33,852 nt of DNA from an uncultured Sutterellaceae bacterium (GCA_902797695.1 CADBTW010000062.1:1-33852); one strand, 5' to 3'; shown: positions 1 through 8,764, numbered from the stretch's first letter. A program made the numbers and translations. The notes: a model not told the origin generated them from the letters alone.

Positions 1-85
1 AACCCTGCTGACAGCAGGGCCTACGAGACCCGTACGGGCGGTGGTGTGAGAGGACGGCGGAGCGAAGCTCCGCCTCCTACTCGAT
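1..85 (+). mobile_element. 3' end of a group II intron (domain VI and splice site)
   Basis: Positions 48-82 fold into a domain VI-like hairpin. GAG (48-50) pairs with CTC (80-82), AGGA (51-54) with TCCT (75-78), and GGCGGAGC (56-63) with GCTCCGCC (67-74) around a GAA loop. A79 is left unpaired on the 3' side, where the lariat branch-point adenosine sits in this family, seven nucleotides from the end counting the last base. The sequence ends in AT at 84-85, matching the AY end of group II introns. The CTACTCGAT ending and the upstream GTGGTGTGAGAGG are familiar from bacterial introns of this class. Domain V should lie just upstream but I could not fold it convincingly. The ribozyme core and any reverse transcriptase lie outside the window. 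Confidence 0.78.
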
Positions 86-417
86 TCGGCGTGGATTCAG
101 GCCCCGCACACGTTGCGGCGGCGTTTCAGGTTCCCGAGGTCGTGCTGTTCGGTCCTTCGCTTTCGCGGGTCTGGCATCCGTGGAAAAACTCCCGTACAGC
201 GATAGTGATGACGCCCGGTGTCTGCCGGTGCTGCAACCAGGAAGGATGCGGCGGGAGCGGAAAGAGCCGTTGCATGGGGGAGATCAGGGTAGAGGACGTG
301 CTCGAAGCCGCGCAAGGCGTCCTGAGCATGAAGCCCGATGCCCGCTCGGATAACCCTTCGATCTTTTACCCTGCGCAGTTCCAGGATCTTCCGCAACGCA
401 CGGGATTCGGGGGGTAG
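86..417 (+). CDS. Glycosyltransferase family 9 (heptosyltransferase), 3' exon
   Basis: This is the C-terminal part of an ADP-heptose:LPS heptosyltransferase, which adds heptose to the inner core of lipopolysaccharide at the cytoplasmic face. The GT9 signature VDSGPAHVAAA is followed by LFGPS and a tryptophan-proline segment. A cysteine cluster, CRCCNQEGCGG then CM, resembles WaaQ-type (heptosyltransferase III) proteins. The frame stays open to the left edge, but residues encoded before 86 have no GT9 character because they lie in the intron. The codon at 85-87 is split by the splice point, so any 5' exon ending in G would restore Val in the usual VGVDSGP. The 5' exon is outside the window, so the gene is partial here and depends on splicing. 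Confidence 0.85.
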
Positions 418-429
418 GGGGAGAAACAC

Positions 430-1221
430 ATGGCGAAGCCCCTGATCCTTGTCACGGTTGGAGCCGGAAGGGATCCGGACCGGGCAGTGTCCGCCCCGGT
501 TGTCGTTCCCCTCGGGCTTTTTCAGGCGATTTCGAAGTTTGGTGGCATTCCGTTCGTTGTTTTTGAGGAAATGGAAGCGGATCCGCGGGAGCTTGTCGAA
601 ACGTCGGACGGCGTCGTGATCGCGGGCGGTCCCGACGTTTCGCCGATTCTCTATGGTGAAATGCCCCACCCGGGGCTCGGGAAAACCTTTTATCAGCGAG
701 ATCGGTTCGAATTCAGGCTTGTGCGGCACGCGATCGAAGCCGGGAGGCCGGTTCTCGGGATCTGCCGAGGAATGCAGGTCGTGAACGCCGCAATGGGCGG
801 GACGCTCTGGCAAGATCTCTCGGAATTCCCGGGCGGAACGGGGGAGCACGCGCAGAAGGGCGACCCGTCCGATCCCTTCCACGAGGTCCAAATCGCGGAA
901 GGAACCCGGCTCCGCGAGGTGCTCGGAGACCGCGCTGTCGTGAATTCTCGCCACCACGAGGCGGTAAAGGACGTTGCCCCTGGCTTTTGCGTGATCGCTG
1001 TTGCGCCTGATGGTGTGATCGAGGCGATCGAATCGGAAACGGCTCCGGTTCTCTGCGTGCAGTGGCACCCGAAAGACCTTTGGCAACGTGACGATAAAGA
1101 AGAACTGCTTTTCAGGCTTTTTGTCCGGCGGTGCGCTAAAGAAACAGGAACGCGCCTGAAAATCGGGTCTGATCCGCGCACACAGGTACCAGATGATATC
1201 TTTCCGAGAGAGGACTTCTGA
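430..1221 (+). CDS. Class I glutamine amidotransferase-like hydrolase (peptidase C26, PuuD-like)
   Basis: A 263-residue protein of the gamma-glutamyl-GABA hydrolase/PuuD family, whose members hydrolyse gamma-glutamyl amides. The nucleophile elbow GICRGMQ places the catalytic Cys at about residue 112. The histidine lies in VQWHP near residue 213, and the IAGGPDVSP loop near residue 65 forms the usual oxyanion region. The start follows a GGGGGAGAAA ribosome site, 12 bp after the GT9 gene, so it probably belongs to the same + strand unit. The residue after HP is Lys, where the family normally has the triad Glu (HPE), so activity may be altered. No polyamine genes are nearby, so the substrate is unknown. 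Confidence 0.85.
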   Translation: MAKPLILVTVGAGRDPDRAVSAPVVVPLGLFQAISKFGGIPFVVFEEMEADPRELVETSDGVVIAGGPDVSPILYGEMPHPGLGKTFYQRDRFEFRLVRHAIEAGRPVLGICRGMQVVNAAMGGTLWQDLSEFPGGTGEHAQKGDPSDPFHEVQIAEGTRLREVLGDRAVVNSRHHEAVKDVAPGFCVIAVAPDGVIEAIESETAPVLCVQWHPKDLWQRDDKEELLFRLFVRRCAKETGTRLKIGSDPRTQVPDDIFPREDF

Positions 1222-1233
1222 GGAGGAGTGGAA

Positions 1234-2043
1234 ATGAGCGGACTCGCAATGGGATCGGACGGGGTTCTCCGTTATGAGGTTTCCGAAAAGGGAATCACGA
1301 TCGGGGAAGGGCTTCCCGGGATTCTCGTCTCGGCGTCCGGCAGGACGCCCGGTGAGATCCTCGGCGCGGCCGAGGCCCTCGCCCGTGACCCTGACGTCGA
1401 CGGGATCGAGCTCCGGCTTGACGGCCTCGACAGCGGGCGGAATTCCGACGAGATCCTCGCGCTCTGCAACCTCGTGAACAGCGCCTGGGAAAAGGCGGGT
1501 GGGAAGCTTCTCATCACAACGGTCCGCACGAAGGCGGAAGGGGGAGCCGCGTCCTACTCGGAACCCGAATACCTGAGGCTCATCGGCAGCCTCGTGCGGT
1601 TCGCCCGCATGGATCTTGTCGACATCGAGTCGTCGCACGACCCGAGGGTTGTTTCAGAGCTTGTCAGCGCGGCGCATGGCGCTTCGGTCGGTGTCATCAT
1701 GAGCTGCCACAACTTTTCCGAAACACCGTCTGTTTCCGACATGCTCGGAATCCTGAGGCGCGAGAAGGCGCTCGGGGGCGATATCGAGAAGCTCGCCGTG
1801 ATGCCGCGGAGCGCGGAAGACGTCGCGTCGCTTCTTCTCGCGACCGCTCAGGCGAAAACCGAGGGCCTCGGGCCCCTCATCACGATGTCGATGGGGTCTC
1901 TTGGCTCTATTTCCCGGATCGCGGGAGGGACGTTCGGGTCCTCGCTCACCTTCGCGATGGCGGGGAAGGCGTCTGCCCCGGGCCAAATGGCGGTGAAGGA
2001 CGTAAGGGTCGCGCTTTGTCTTCTCGCTTCGAAACGGCATTGA
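1234..2043 (+). CDS. aroD: 3-dehydroquinate dehydratase, type I
   Basis: Class I dehydroquinase of the shikimate pathway, converting 3-dehydroquinate to 3-dehydroshikimate through a Schiff base. The 269-residue protein has the GIELRLD strand motif, the catalytic His in SCHNF (His159) and the Schiff-base Lys in KLAVMP (Lys186). Their 27-residue spacing equals that of His143 and Lys170 in E. coli AroD. The ATG at 1234 is preferred because AGGAGG at 1221-1226 lies seven bases upstream; a GTG at 1228 is too close to it. The gene starts 12 bp after the amidotransferase stop, so the two are probably co-transcribed. It is separated from other shikimate genes. Confidence 0.93.
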   Translation: MSGLAMGSDGVLRYEVSEKGITIGEGLPGILVSASGRTPGEILGAAEALARDPDVDGIELRLDGLDSGRNSDEILALCNLVNSAWEKAGGKLLITTVRTKAEGGAASYSEPEYLRLIGSLVRFARMDLVDIESSHDPRVVSELVSAAHGASVGVIMSCHNFSETPSVSDMLGILRREKALGGDIEKLAVMPRSAEDVASLLLATAQAKTEGLGPLITMSMGSLGSISRIAGGTFGSSLTFAMAGKASAPGQMAVKDVRVALCLLASKRH

Positions 2044-2084
2044 TCTGGGGCTCGGCGTGCCGGCTGCAATTTCGCGGGCTTTTG

Positions 2085-2116
2085 TTGACAGACCCGCAGT
2101 CAGGTCCGGAAAATAC
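2085..2116 (+). promoter_or_regulatory. Possible promoter of the glycosyltransferase pair
   Basis: A perfect TTGACA at 2085-2090 lies in the 121-bp gap before the first GT2 gene. The downstream AAAATAC stretch around 2110-2116 could be a weak -10 at 18-20 bp spacing. The -35 element is good but the -10 is poor, so this is tentative. Confidence 0.3.
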
Positions 2117-2164
2117 CGGGATACGGGGCGTCTGACCCCATTTTCCAAAGGGAAGGAGCTGTAA

Positions 2165-3181
2165 TTGGCGGCTATGGATATCGAAAACCTGGAGAATTCT
2201 CGCGGGTGCGAGCCGAGAGTCGCGATTGTCCTTCCGGTCTTCAATGTCGAGCGATATCTTCCGGAATGCCTTGATTCACTGCTCGCACAGACCTACGGCA
2301 ACTTTGAAATCATCGCTGTGAACGATGGATCGACAGATGGGAGCGGAGCAGTGCTCGCTTCTTACTCTGTCCGGCATCCGCGTCTTCATGTGGTCACGCA
2401 GCAGAATGGAGGGCTAGCCGCTGCGCGCAACACAGCCTTGGGCAGGATTGAAGAAAACGGAACCTTCGACTATGTTTCGTTTGTCGACAGCGATGACCGT
2501 GTCGAACCGGTTTTCATCGCAGAGCTTGTGGCGGCAGCGGAAAAGAGTAATGCCGACATCGCGTGCTGCGGTTACTACAAGTTTGACGAAAGCAGGCGGT
2601 GGACCGAAGGGACCAAGCGGGAAGCCTGTAGCTTTGGGCCGGAGGAATATGCCGAACTCGTCTTTTCCGTAAGGGACTGGCGCCACGTGAATGGCGGCGG
2701 TGGCATGGTCTGGAAGTGCCTTTTCAGGGAAAAGACAGTTTCGGGCCTTCGGTTTCCTGAAGACCGCAGGGTTCTGGAGGACGAGCCTTACTGCGTTCTC
2801 GCTGCCGGACGTTCCAGCAGCGTTGCCTTTGTTCCAGACACGTTGTATGGGTACCGCATGCGGGCGAATTCGCTCATCCGGCAGGAAAGCTTTGAACTGG
2901 CAAAGCTTAACGCCCGCCGCCTTTGCCTCGATTCCGCATCGAATGCCCCGGAACGGGTCCGGAACGCAATTTCAGGGGAATTTGCAGGAGCATTCCTCTC
3001 CTTCGTCCGGAGGACAGGGAAATATCCTGACTTCGATCTGACCCCTTATTTACCTGCCGTGAGCCAGGCAGCAAAGGCAGGATATCTTCCACAGAGCCGG
3101 TTTCTGAAATTCAGGCTGTTCTGCTCCTTGCCTGCTCTTGCGAGGCTATATCATCAGCTTTTCGTCCGAAGGGTAAAGTAG
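2165..3181 (+). CDS. Glycosyltransferase family 2
   Basis: A 338-residue GT-A fold glycosyltransferase of the WcaA/EpsJ type, probably transferring a sugar from a nucleotide donor during LPS core or surface polysaccharide assembly. The N-terminal motif VAIVLPVFNVERYLPECLDS is followed by the nucleotide-binding VNDGSTDGS and a metal-binding DSDD near residue 110. There is no signal peptide or membrane span, so it is cytoplasmic or peripheral. The start is TTG at 2165, six bases after AGGAG at 2154-2158; an in-frame ATG at 2174 would be 15 bases away, too far. A second GT2 gene follows after 17 bp. The sugar and acceptor cannot be read from sequence. Confidence 0.9.
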   Translation: MAAMDIENLENSRGCEPRVAIVLPVFNVERYLPECLDSLLAQTYGNFEIIAVNDGSTDGSGAVLASYSVRHPRLHVVTQQNGGLAAARNTALGRIEENGTFDYVSFVDSDDRVEPVFIAELVAAAEKSNADIACCGYYKFDESRRWTEGTKREACSFGPEEYAELVFSVRDWRHVNGGGGMVWKCLFREKTVSGLRFPEDRRVLEDEPYCVLAAGRSSSVAFVPDTLYGYRMRANSLIRQESFELAKLNARRLCLDSASNAPERVRNAISGEFAGAFLSFVRRTGKYPDFDLTPYLPAVSQAAKAGYLPQSRFLKFRLFCSLPALARLYHQLFVRRVK

Positions 3182-3198
3182 TTGCAGGGAAAGGCCCG

Positions 3199-4044
3199 AT
3201 GGGACAAAAAGAACATATGAAAATCTCCGTCATCGTCTCCACCTACAACCGTCCTGACGCTCTTCGGCTGGTTCTTGATTCCCTTTGCCGGCAGACCGAC
3301 CAGAATTTCGAAGTTGACATTGCGGATGATGGATCGAAAAAAGAAACCCGGGATCTGATCGCTTCCTTCGTAAAAGCGAGCTCGGGAATCCCAATTCGTC
3401 ACTTTTGGCAGGAGGACAAGGGTTTTCGAAAAGCGCGCATTCTCAACAAGGCCGCGTCCGGCGCGAACGGGGAATACCTGATTTTCATTGACGGAGACTG
3501 CGTGGTGCCGCCGGATTTTGTGTCCGAACACCGTTCGCTTGCCGAGCCTGGCTACATGGTCGCGGGCAGCCGGATCCTGACGGGTGAGGCTTTTGCAAAG
3601 GACATCCTTACCGGAAAGACCAACCTTTTCTCTTCCGGATTCTGGTCTCTTCCCAATTTGATCCTCCTGGCCCGGGCAAAGGCGGTGAACCGTTGGCTTC
3701 CCGCCCTCAGCCTTCCTCTAGGAGTCTTGCGGAAGGCGAAACCGCGCAGCTGGAAGACCGTTCGGGGGTGCAACTGGGGAGTATGGAGGCGGGATTACGA
3801 GGCGGTGGACGGGGTTGACGAATCCTTTGAAGGCTGGGGAGGAGAGGATTCGGATATCGTGATCCGGCTGTTGAACTCGGGCGTCCGCGTGAAAAGCGGC
3901 CGCATGTGCTCGTACGTGCTCCATCTTTGGCACCCGGAATTCAGCCGGCATAACAGCGAGCGGAACTTCCAGATTGTTTACGAACGCCTGAGAAATGGCG
4001 TCACGAAGCCTGAGAAAGGCATTTCTCAGGACTCAGGAAATTAG
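3199..4044 (+). CDS. Glycosyltransferase family 2 with a galactosyltransferase-like C-terminal domain
   Basis: A 281-residue GT2 enzyme. The N-terminal half carries ISVIVSTYNRPDAL, DDGSKKETRDL and a DGDC metal-binding motif near residue 98. The C-terminal half has GWGGEDSDIVIRL near residue 215, typical of the Glyco_transf_7C domain found in chondroitin-synthase-like and LPS glycosyltransferases. The first Met at 3199 has an upstream AGGGAAAGG. An internal Met seven codons in (MKISVIV) matches common family starts but lacks a ribosome site. The gene ends 8 bp before the convergent glycosyltransferase at 4053. Role inferred: surface glycan assembly together with its neighbours. Confidence 0.88.
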   Translation: MGQKEHMKISVIVSTYNRPDALRLVLDSLCRQTDQNFEVDIADDGSKKETRDLIASFVKASSGIPIRHFWQEDKGFRKARILNKAASGANGEYLIFIDGDCVVPPDFVSEHRSLAEPGYMVAGSRILTGEAFAKDILTGKTNLFSSGFWSLPNLILLARAKAVNRWLPALSLPLGVLRKAKPRSWKTVRGCNWGVWRRDYEAVDGVDESFEGWGGEDSDIVIRLLNSGVRVKSGRMCSYVLHLWHPEFSRHNSERNFQIVYERLRNGVTKPEKGISQDSGN

Positions 4045-4052
4045 GCTCGAAA

Positions 4053-5048
4053 TTAGTTCCGCGCGGGAGTGCGGGCGTTGGCCTTCTGTTTCCCCCAAAA
4101 CCGGAAGGCAATCTGCGGGAAATGCCGGACTAGCCAGATCCGCTTCTTGTCCTTGAAGGAAAGGTGGTCCCAGGGGATGAGCCCGCGCTGGTCGAATTCC
4201 TTCATTTCCTTCGCCCATTCGCAGAGGAATTCCGGCCGTTTTTCTTCCGCAAGGCGCAGGCAGTTCCAGCGGTAGCAGTTGAAGAGCAGGTGCGGCATCA
4301 CGTCCAGCAGCTTTTCAAACTGATCCTGATTCTTCTCTACGAACGAATAGATTTCCTTCCACTCATCACAGACTGCGTATACCTTTGACTTCGAATGAAT
4401 CGAGGAAGACATGTTGTCACACCGGTAGTGGTGGAGCAAATCCGTGATCATCTGGAATCGATCCGCTTCAGCATATGCCTTGAACGTGAAGGACGTGTCC
4501 TGGAAGCTCGCGCCCGGGGTCGGAAGGAACCGGATGCCGCATTCGTTAAGCCAGTCGCGACGGTAAATCGCGGCCCATATGGAAGGGGCCTGAAAGAAAA
4601 CCTCGGTGTGTTCGAGCGGCTTCAGCACACAGTTTTTCGGGACGCTTGGTTCAGTCATCGGGTAGTTCTGCCCGGCGACATACTGTGCGTAGCAGCAGCG
4701 CGAGATGTCGAGGCCCTTCTCCTTCGCTTCCCCGTAGAGCCGCTCGAACATCACGGGTTCCACAAAATCGTCGCTCTCCACGATGCCGACGTATTCGCCC
4801 GAGGCTCGGTCTAGCGCCTTGTTCATGGAGTCGCCGTAGCCGGTGTTCGGCTTGTCGATAAGTTGGATCCTCGGGTCCCGCGCCGCGAACTCCTCCAGGA
4901 TCCGAAGGGTCCCGTCCCGGCTTCCGTCGTTCACGCAGATCACCTCGAGCTCCTTCAGGGTCTGCGAGAGGATGCTTTCAAGGCACTGCCCCACGTACTT
5001 TTCGACATTGCAGCAGGGAACCAGGACAGAAACGAGGGGCTTCGGCAT
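4053..5048 (-). CDS. Glycosyltransferase family 2
   Basis: A 331-residue GT2 enzyme. It has LVSVLVPCCNVEKYVGQCLES at the N terminus, VNDGSRDGT near residue 40 and the ESDDF metal-binding site near residue 90, then a long alpha-helical C-terminal region rich in Trp, Phe and Lys. Enzymes of this shape act in lipooligosaccharide and capsule synthesis. It runs opposite to the other two GT2 genes. The region upstream of its ATG reads as A-rich sequence without a Shine-Dalgarno, so translation may be weak. No partner gene identifies the sugar transferred. Confidence 0.9.
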   Translation of the reverse strand: MPKPLVSVLVPCCNVEKYVGQCLESILSQTLKELEVICVNDGSRDGTLRILEEFAARDPRIQLIDKPNTGYGDSMNKALDRASGEYVGIVESDDFVEPVMFERLYGEAKEKGLDISRCCYAQYVAGQNYPMTEPSVPKNCVLKPLEHTEVFFQAPSIWAAIYRRDWLNECGIRFLPTPGASFQDTSFTFKAYAEADRFQMITDLLHHYRCDNMSSSIHSKSKVYAVCDEWKEIYSFVEKNQDQFEKLLDVMPHLLFNCYRWNCLRLAEEKRPEFLCEWAKEMKEFDQRGLIPWDHLSFKDKKRIWLVRHFPQIAFRFWGKQKANARTPARN

Positions 5049-5298
5049 TTTTGTTTTTATGCGAGTCAGCGAGTGGGTTCGTCGGGCCGCAATCCGACTG
5101 CAGAAACGGAGCGCAGGGGAAACCGGCCGACCCGATTCTACCTGCGAAGCCGTCCGAAGAGAATAGGGGTTGAAGCACTTGCCGCGGGAAGGAAAAGATT
5201 TTGTATGACAACGGGTTCCGATATCCCCGGACGCAGAAACGCCTCGGAATCCGCATTTTGGGAAACCGGGGCGTTCAGGGGATGGAGCCGGGGTCAGG

Positions 5299-6015
5299 TT
5301 ACGGCTTCGCGCACTTCTTCACTTCGAGGAGCTTCGCGAGCGCCGTGTCGGTCGTCGTCTTGTTCGCGCGGGCGACGTCAGCCGGGCTCTGCCCCTTGTC
5401 GTTGCAGAGGTCCTTCCGGGCGCCGGCCTTGAGGAGCCGCTCGACGCACGGACGGTTCGCGACGCGGGCCGCCATGAAGAGCGGGGTGACCCCGGACTTC
5501 GTGCGGACGTTCACGTTCGCGCCCTTCTTGATGAAGAGGTCGACGAGTTCGGAGGAGCCCGCTTCGGCCGCGTAGTGGAGCGGGGTCCAGCCGGACGGAC
5601 GGTCGACGATCGCGCCCTTCGCGAGGAGCTGCTTCACGAGCTCCACGTTCTTCTTATAGGCCGCGACCATCAGGGCGGACTCGCCGTAGGCGTTCGACTG
5701 GTCGATGTCGATCCCCTTCGCGTTCATGAGAAGCGGGAGGACCTCGGAATTGTCCGCACGGATCGCGAAGACGAGCGCGGGGTCGCCATTCGGCATCTTG
5801 ACATTCGGGTTGTAGCCTTCGGCGAGCATCTTCTTCACGACGTCCGCGCGGTTGTTCTTCACGGCGCCCGTGAAGTTCGCGTAGGCTTCCTCGGCGCCGA
5901 TCTGCTCGGCGGCAACGGCGGCCGGGGCGTAGGCGACGGTCGCGACCGGGGCCGCGGCGACGAGCGCGGCGAGGGCGGCCGAGAAGACCGCGCCTTTAAT
6001 CGTAAACTGCTTCAT
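5299..6015 (-). CDS. Secreted ankyrin-repeat protein
   Basis: A 238-residue protein with an N-terminal Sec signal peptide (MKQF, then an Ala/Val-rich core, cleavage probably after AVAAE-like residues near 35). At least four ankyrin repeats follow, recognisable by GESALMVAAY, GWTPLHYAAE and GVTPLFMAAR. Ankyrin repeats bind protein partners, and this one should be periplasmic. It resembles small periplasmic ankyrin proteins such as AnkB-like factors of proteobacteria, but no catalase or partner gene adjoins it. AAGGA lies upstream of the ATG. It follows the TatD operon in the same direction after 108 bp. Specific function unknown. Confidence 0.85.
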   Translation of the reverse strand: MKQFTIKGAVFSAALAALVAAAPVATVAYAPAAVAAEQIGAEEAYANFTGAVKNNRADVVKKMLAEGYNPNVKMPNGDPALVFAIRADNSEVLPLLMNAKGIDIDQSNAYGESALMVAAYKKNVELVKQLLAKGAIVDRPSGWTPLHYAAEAGSSELVDLFIKKGANVNVRTKSGVTPLFMAARVANRPCVERLLKAGARKDLCNDKGQSPADVARANKTTTDTALAKLLEVKKCAKP

Positions 6016-6123
6016 CTTTCTCTTTTCCTTCTTCTGAATCAGGTTCTGGGAGGGGCGAACGACCCTTATGCGAACGGGGTCTGTCCGCTGTGCCTCAAAA
6101 GGGGATCAGGCGCCTGGCGCTGC

Positions 6124-6915
6124 TTACGGGGGAATCCTGAAGAAGCGCCTCGCGTTCCCTTCCGTCACGCGGGCGGCCTCTTCCGGAGGCACGCCGTGCA
6201 GCTCCGCTATTTTAGCGACCGTGTAGGAGACGAAGGAGGGCTCGTTCCGCTTCCCGCGCTTCGGGACCGGGGCGAGGTACGGGCAGTCGGTCTCGGCGAG
6301 GATGCGCTCGAGCGGCACCGCGCGGCAGGACTCCTGGATCACCGCGGAGTGCTTGAATGTGACGTTCCCGTTGATCCCGATCATGCCGCCCGCGTCTAGC
6401 GCCTTCCGGGCGACCTCAGGCGTTGACGAGAAGCAGTGGAGCACGAACCCGGTGTCCCCCGCGTGTTCACTTGCGAGGATATCGGCCGCCGCTTCCTCCG
6501 CGTCCCGTGCGTGCACGATGAGGGGTTTCCCGAGCCGCTTCGCGGCCTCGATGTGGCGCACGAACCGTTCCACCTGCCAGGGAACCGGGGGCTTCTGCCA
6601 GTAGTAGTCGAGCCCGGTTTCGCCGACCGCGACGAAAGAGGGGTCGGAGTTCGCGCGGACGATCTCCTCCACCGTCACCTTGTGCGTCATGTGCTCGGCG
6701 TCGTCCGGCGCGTATTCGGGGTGGAGCGCCCAGGCGCCCCAGAGGAACCCGGGTTCCGACCGGACGAGCGCCCGGAGGGGCTCGAGCTCCTTCTCCTCGC
6801 ACCCGATCACGACCGCGCCCGTCATCCCCGCGTCCTTCATCCGCTGGATCACGTCCGCGCGGTCGGAATCGAACTGCGGCGCGTTGATGTGGCAGTGCGA
6901 ATCGAAGAGCACCAT
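6124..6915 (-). CDS. TatD family metal-dependent hydrolase (DNase)
   Basis: A 263-residue amidohydrolase-fold enzyme. It has the metal-binding DSHCHIN at the N terminus, GETGLDYYW near residue 98, IVHARDAEE near 133, LHCFSS near 160 and the conserved ETDCPYLAP near 209. TatD/YcfH proteins are cytoplasmic 3'-5' exonucleases or DNases implicated in repair and DNA fragmentation. Length and motifs are normal. It starts 4 bp after the stop of the upstream acyl-CoA synthetase gene, so it is the last gene of a three-gene operon. There is no obvious functional link with fatty-acid activation. Confidence 0.93.
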   Translation of the reverse strand: MVLFDSHCHINAPQFDSDRADVIQRMKDAGMTGAVVIGCEEKELEPLRALVRSEPGFLWGAWALHPEYAPDDAEHMTHKVTVEEIVRANSDPSFVAVGETGLDYYWQKPPVPWQVERFVRHIEAAKRLGKPLIVHARDAEEAAADILASEHAGDTGFVLHCFSSTPEVARKALDAGGMIGINGNVTFKHSAVIQESCRAVPLERILAETDCPYLAPVPKRGKRNEPSFVSYTVAKIAELHGVPPEEAARVTEGNARRFFRIPP

Positions 6916-6919
6916 GTCG

Positions 6920-8764
6920 CTACGCCCTGCTGTTCGCGTAGAGGAGCTCGATCAGCTTCAGGTTCCGGCGGATGATCTCGCGGCGCCTCAGCTTCATCGT
7001 GGTGGTGGAGAGGCCGTTCTCAGGCGTCCACGGTTCCGAGAGGAGCCGCACCGCGCGCGGGACCCCGTACTGCGGGAAGGTCCGGGTGAGCTCCCGGATG
7101 CGCCTTAGCGCAGCGCGCTCCGCCGCCCGGCTCCGGTAGCTTTCGGGGTCGTTCGGGTTTAGGCCGAGCTCCCCGCAGAACTCCTTCCACTGGGCAGGGT
7201 TCACGACGATCAAGGCCGCGATGAAGGGGCGTCCTTCGCCGATCGCGAGCACCTGCTCGAAGAGGGGATCGGCCTGGATCGCGTGCTCGAGGTCGACAGG
7301 CGGAATCTTTTCGCCGGTCGAGGTCACGATGATCTCCTTGATCCGGCCCTTGATCCGGATCCGGCCGCCGTCCGAGAGGTCCGCCTGGTCGCCGGTGCGA
7401 AGGAACCCGTCCGAAGTGAACGCCTCGGCGTTCGCGTCCGGCCGGTTCCAGTAGCCCTTCATCAGCTGCGGGCCCCGGACGAGGAGCTCGTCGTTCGCGC
7501 CGAGCTTCACCTCGATCCCGGGGAGGGGCTTTCCGACCGTCGCCGGGTGGTTCCCGACCGTTTCGGAGACCGAGATCACGGGAGCGGACTCGGTGAGGCC
7601 GTAGCCCTGCCGGAGGTTGATGTCCATCGAGCAGAAGAACTTCGCGACCGAGTAGTTGAGCGCGGCGCCGCCCGAGATGAGGTCGCGGATCCGGCCCCCG
7701 AAGAGCGCGCGGACGCGCGAGCCTACCCGTTCGTTCAGGTCGGGCCACGCGGCGTCGTCAAGCTCTTCGCGCGGGCTGTGCTCGACAGGGAGCCCGTTCC
7801 TGCGGCAGAACCGCCGCCAGCCGACTTCCTGCGCCCACGCGAGCTCCCCGACGCTCTTCTGCCCCTCGCGCTCCATGTCGTTCACGAACTTCGTGTGGAG
7901 GCGTTCCAGCACCCGCGGGACCGTGTCCATGATGGTGGGGCGCGCGTAGAGCATGTCTTCCGACAGCGTCGCGACGGAGCGCGCGATCACGAGCTCCGCC
8001 CCGCAGGCGATCGAGAGGTAGTAGGCGATCGTCCGCTCGAACGCGTGCGAGAGCGGGAGGTAGGAGAGGAAGACGTCGTTCTCAGTCACCCCGAGCACCT
8101 GGGAGGACTGGTGGCAGTTCGCGATGAGGGCCCCGTGCTGCAGCATCACGCCCTTCGGGCGCCCGGTCGTCCCTGACGTGAAGACGAGCGCCGCGAGGTC
8201 CTCGGGACTCGGACGCTCCGCGGGGTCGATCTCGGTCCCCTTCCCGCGCCCGAGCCACTCGTCTAGCGGAAGCACCTGCGGGGAAGACTTTTCCTCGGTC
8301 GCGGTCGGGGAGTCCGCCGTCAGCACGACGAGCGCCATCGCGGAGAGGTCCGCCGTCGGGTCCGCGTCGCGGATCGAGTGCCAGCGGGCCTCCGACGCGG
8401 TGACGAGCATCCGGGCGCCGCTGTTCGCGAGGACGAACGCGCACGCGGACGGCGTGTCGATCGCGTGGAGCGGAACCGGGGTGAGGCCGTTCGCGAGCGC
8501 CGCCTGGTCGATGAGAAGCGCCTCGAGGCTGTTCGTGAGGAGCACGGCGACACGGTCCCCCTTCACGAGGCCGGACGCCTTCAGCGCCCGCTGCCACGCT
8601 TCGGTCCGGGACTTGAATTCCTTCCAGGTGATGCCGCACCAGCTCTCAGACTTCCTGTCGTACCACTGGTAGGCGGTCTTTCCGGGCCACTTGGAAGCCG
8701 CCCGGTCGAGGAGGTCCGGAAGCGTCCTGCAGCCTGCGGGGAATTCGGGGAAAACTGCGTTCAT
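6920..8764 (-). CDS. AMP-forming long-chain acyl-CoA synthetase (paralogue 1)
   Basis: A 614-residue ANL-superfamily enzyme of the FAA1/COG1022 type that activates fatty acids with ATP and CoA. The P-loop-like VFTSGTTGRPKGVML is near residue 195, GYGLTESAPVISV near 390, and the hinge and catalytic Lys region GDQADLSDGGRIRIKGRIKE near 450. It is a clear paralogue of the gene immediately upstream (8769-10625), sharing the LPLSH-FER, YARPTIM and SGGAALN segments. Only 4 bp separate the two genes, so they are co-transcribed. Substrate chain length cannot be read from sequence. Confidence 0.93.
   Translation of the reverse strand: MNAVFPEFPAGCRTLPDLLDRAASKWPGKTAYQWYDRKSESWCGITWKEFKSRTEAWQRALKASGLVKGDRVAVLLTNSLEALLIDQAALANGLTPVPLHAIDTPSACAFVLANSGARMLVTASEARWHSIRDADPTADLSAMALVVLTADSPTATEEKSSPQVLPLDEWLGRGKGTEIDPAERPSPEDLAALVFTSGTTGRPKGVMLQHGALIANCHQSSQVLGVTENDVFLSYLPLSHAFERTIAYYLSIACGAELVIARSVATLSEDMLYARPTIMDTVPRVLERLHTKFVNDMEREGQKSVGELAWAQEVGWRRFCRRNGLPVEHSPREELDDAAWPDLNERVGSRVRALFGGRIRDLISGGAALNYSVAKFFCSMDINLRQGYGLTESAPVISVSETVGNHPATVGKPLPGIEVKLGANDELLVRGPQLMKGYWNRPDANAEAFTSDGFLRTGDQADLSDGGRIRIKGRIKEIIVTSTGEKIPPVDLEHAIQADPLFEQVLAIGEGRPFIAALIVVNPAQWKEFCGELGLNPNDPESYRSRAAERAALRRIRELTRTFPQYGVPRAVRLLSEPWTPENGLSTTTMKLRRREIIRRNLKLIELLYANSRA

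Noticed and set aside
46-417. Complete 123-codon gene starting at GTG 46
   Set aside because: The first 13 codons lie inside the intron's domain VI hairpin and have no GT9 similarity, so it is a 3' exon and not a full gene.
97-1638. Long - strand open frame (513 codons)
   Set aside because: It lies opposite the heptosyltransferase exon, the amidotransferase and aroD, has Arg/Asp-rich composition without domains, and is an artefact of high GC.
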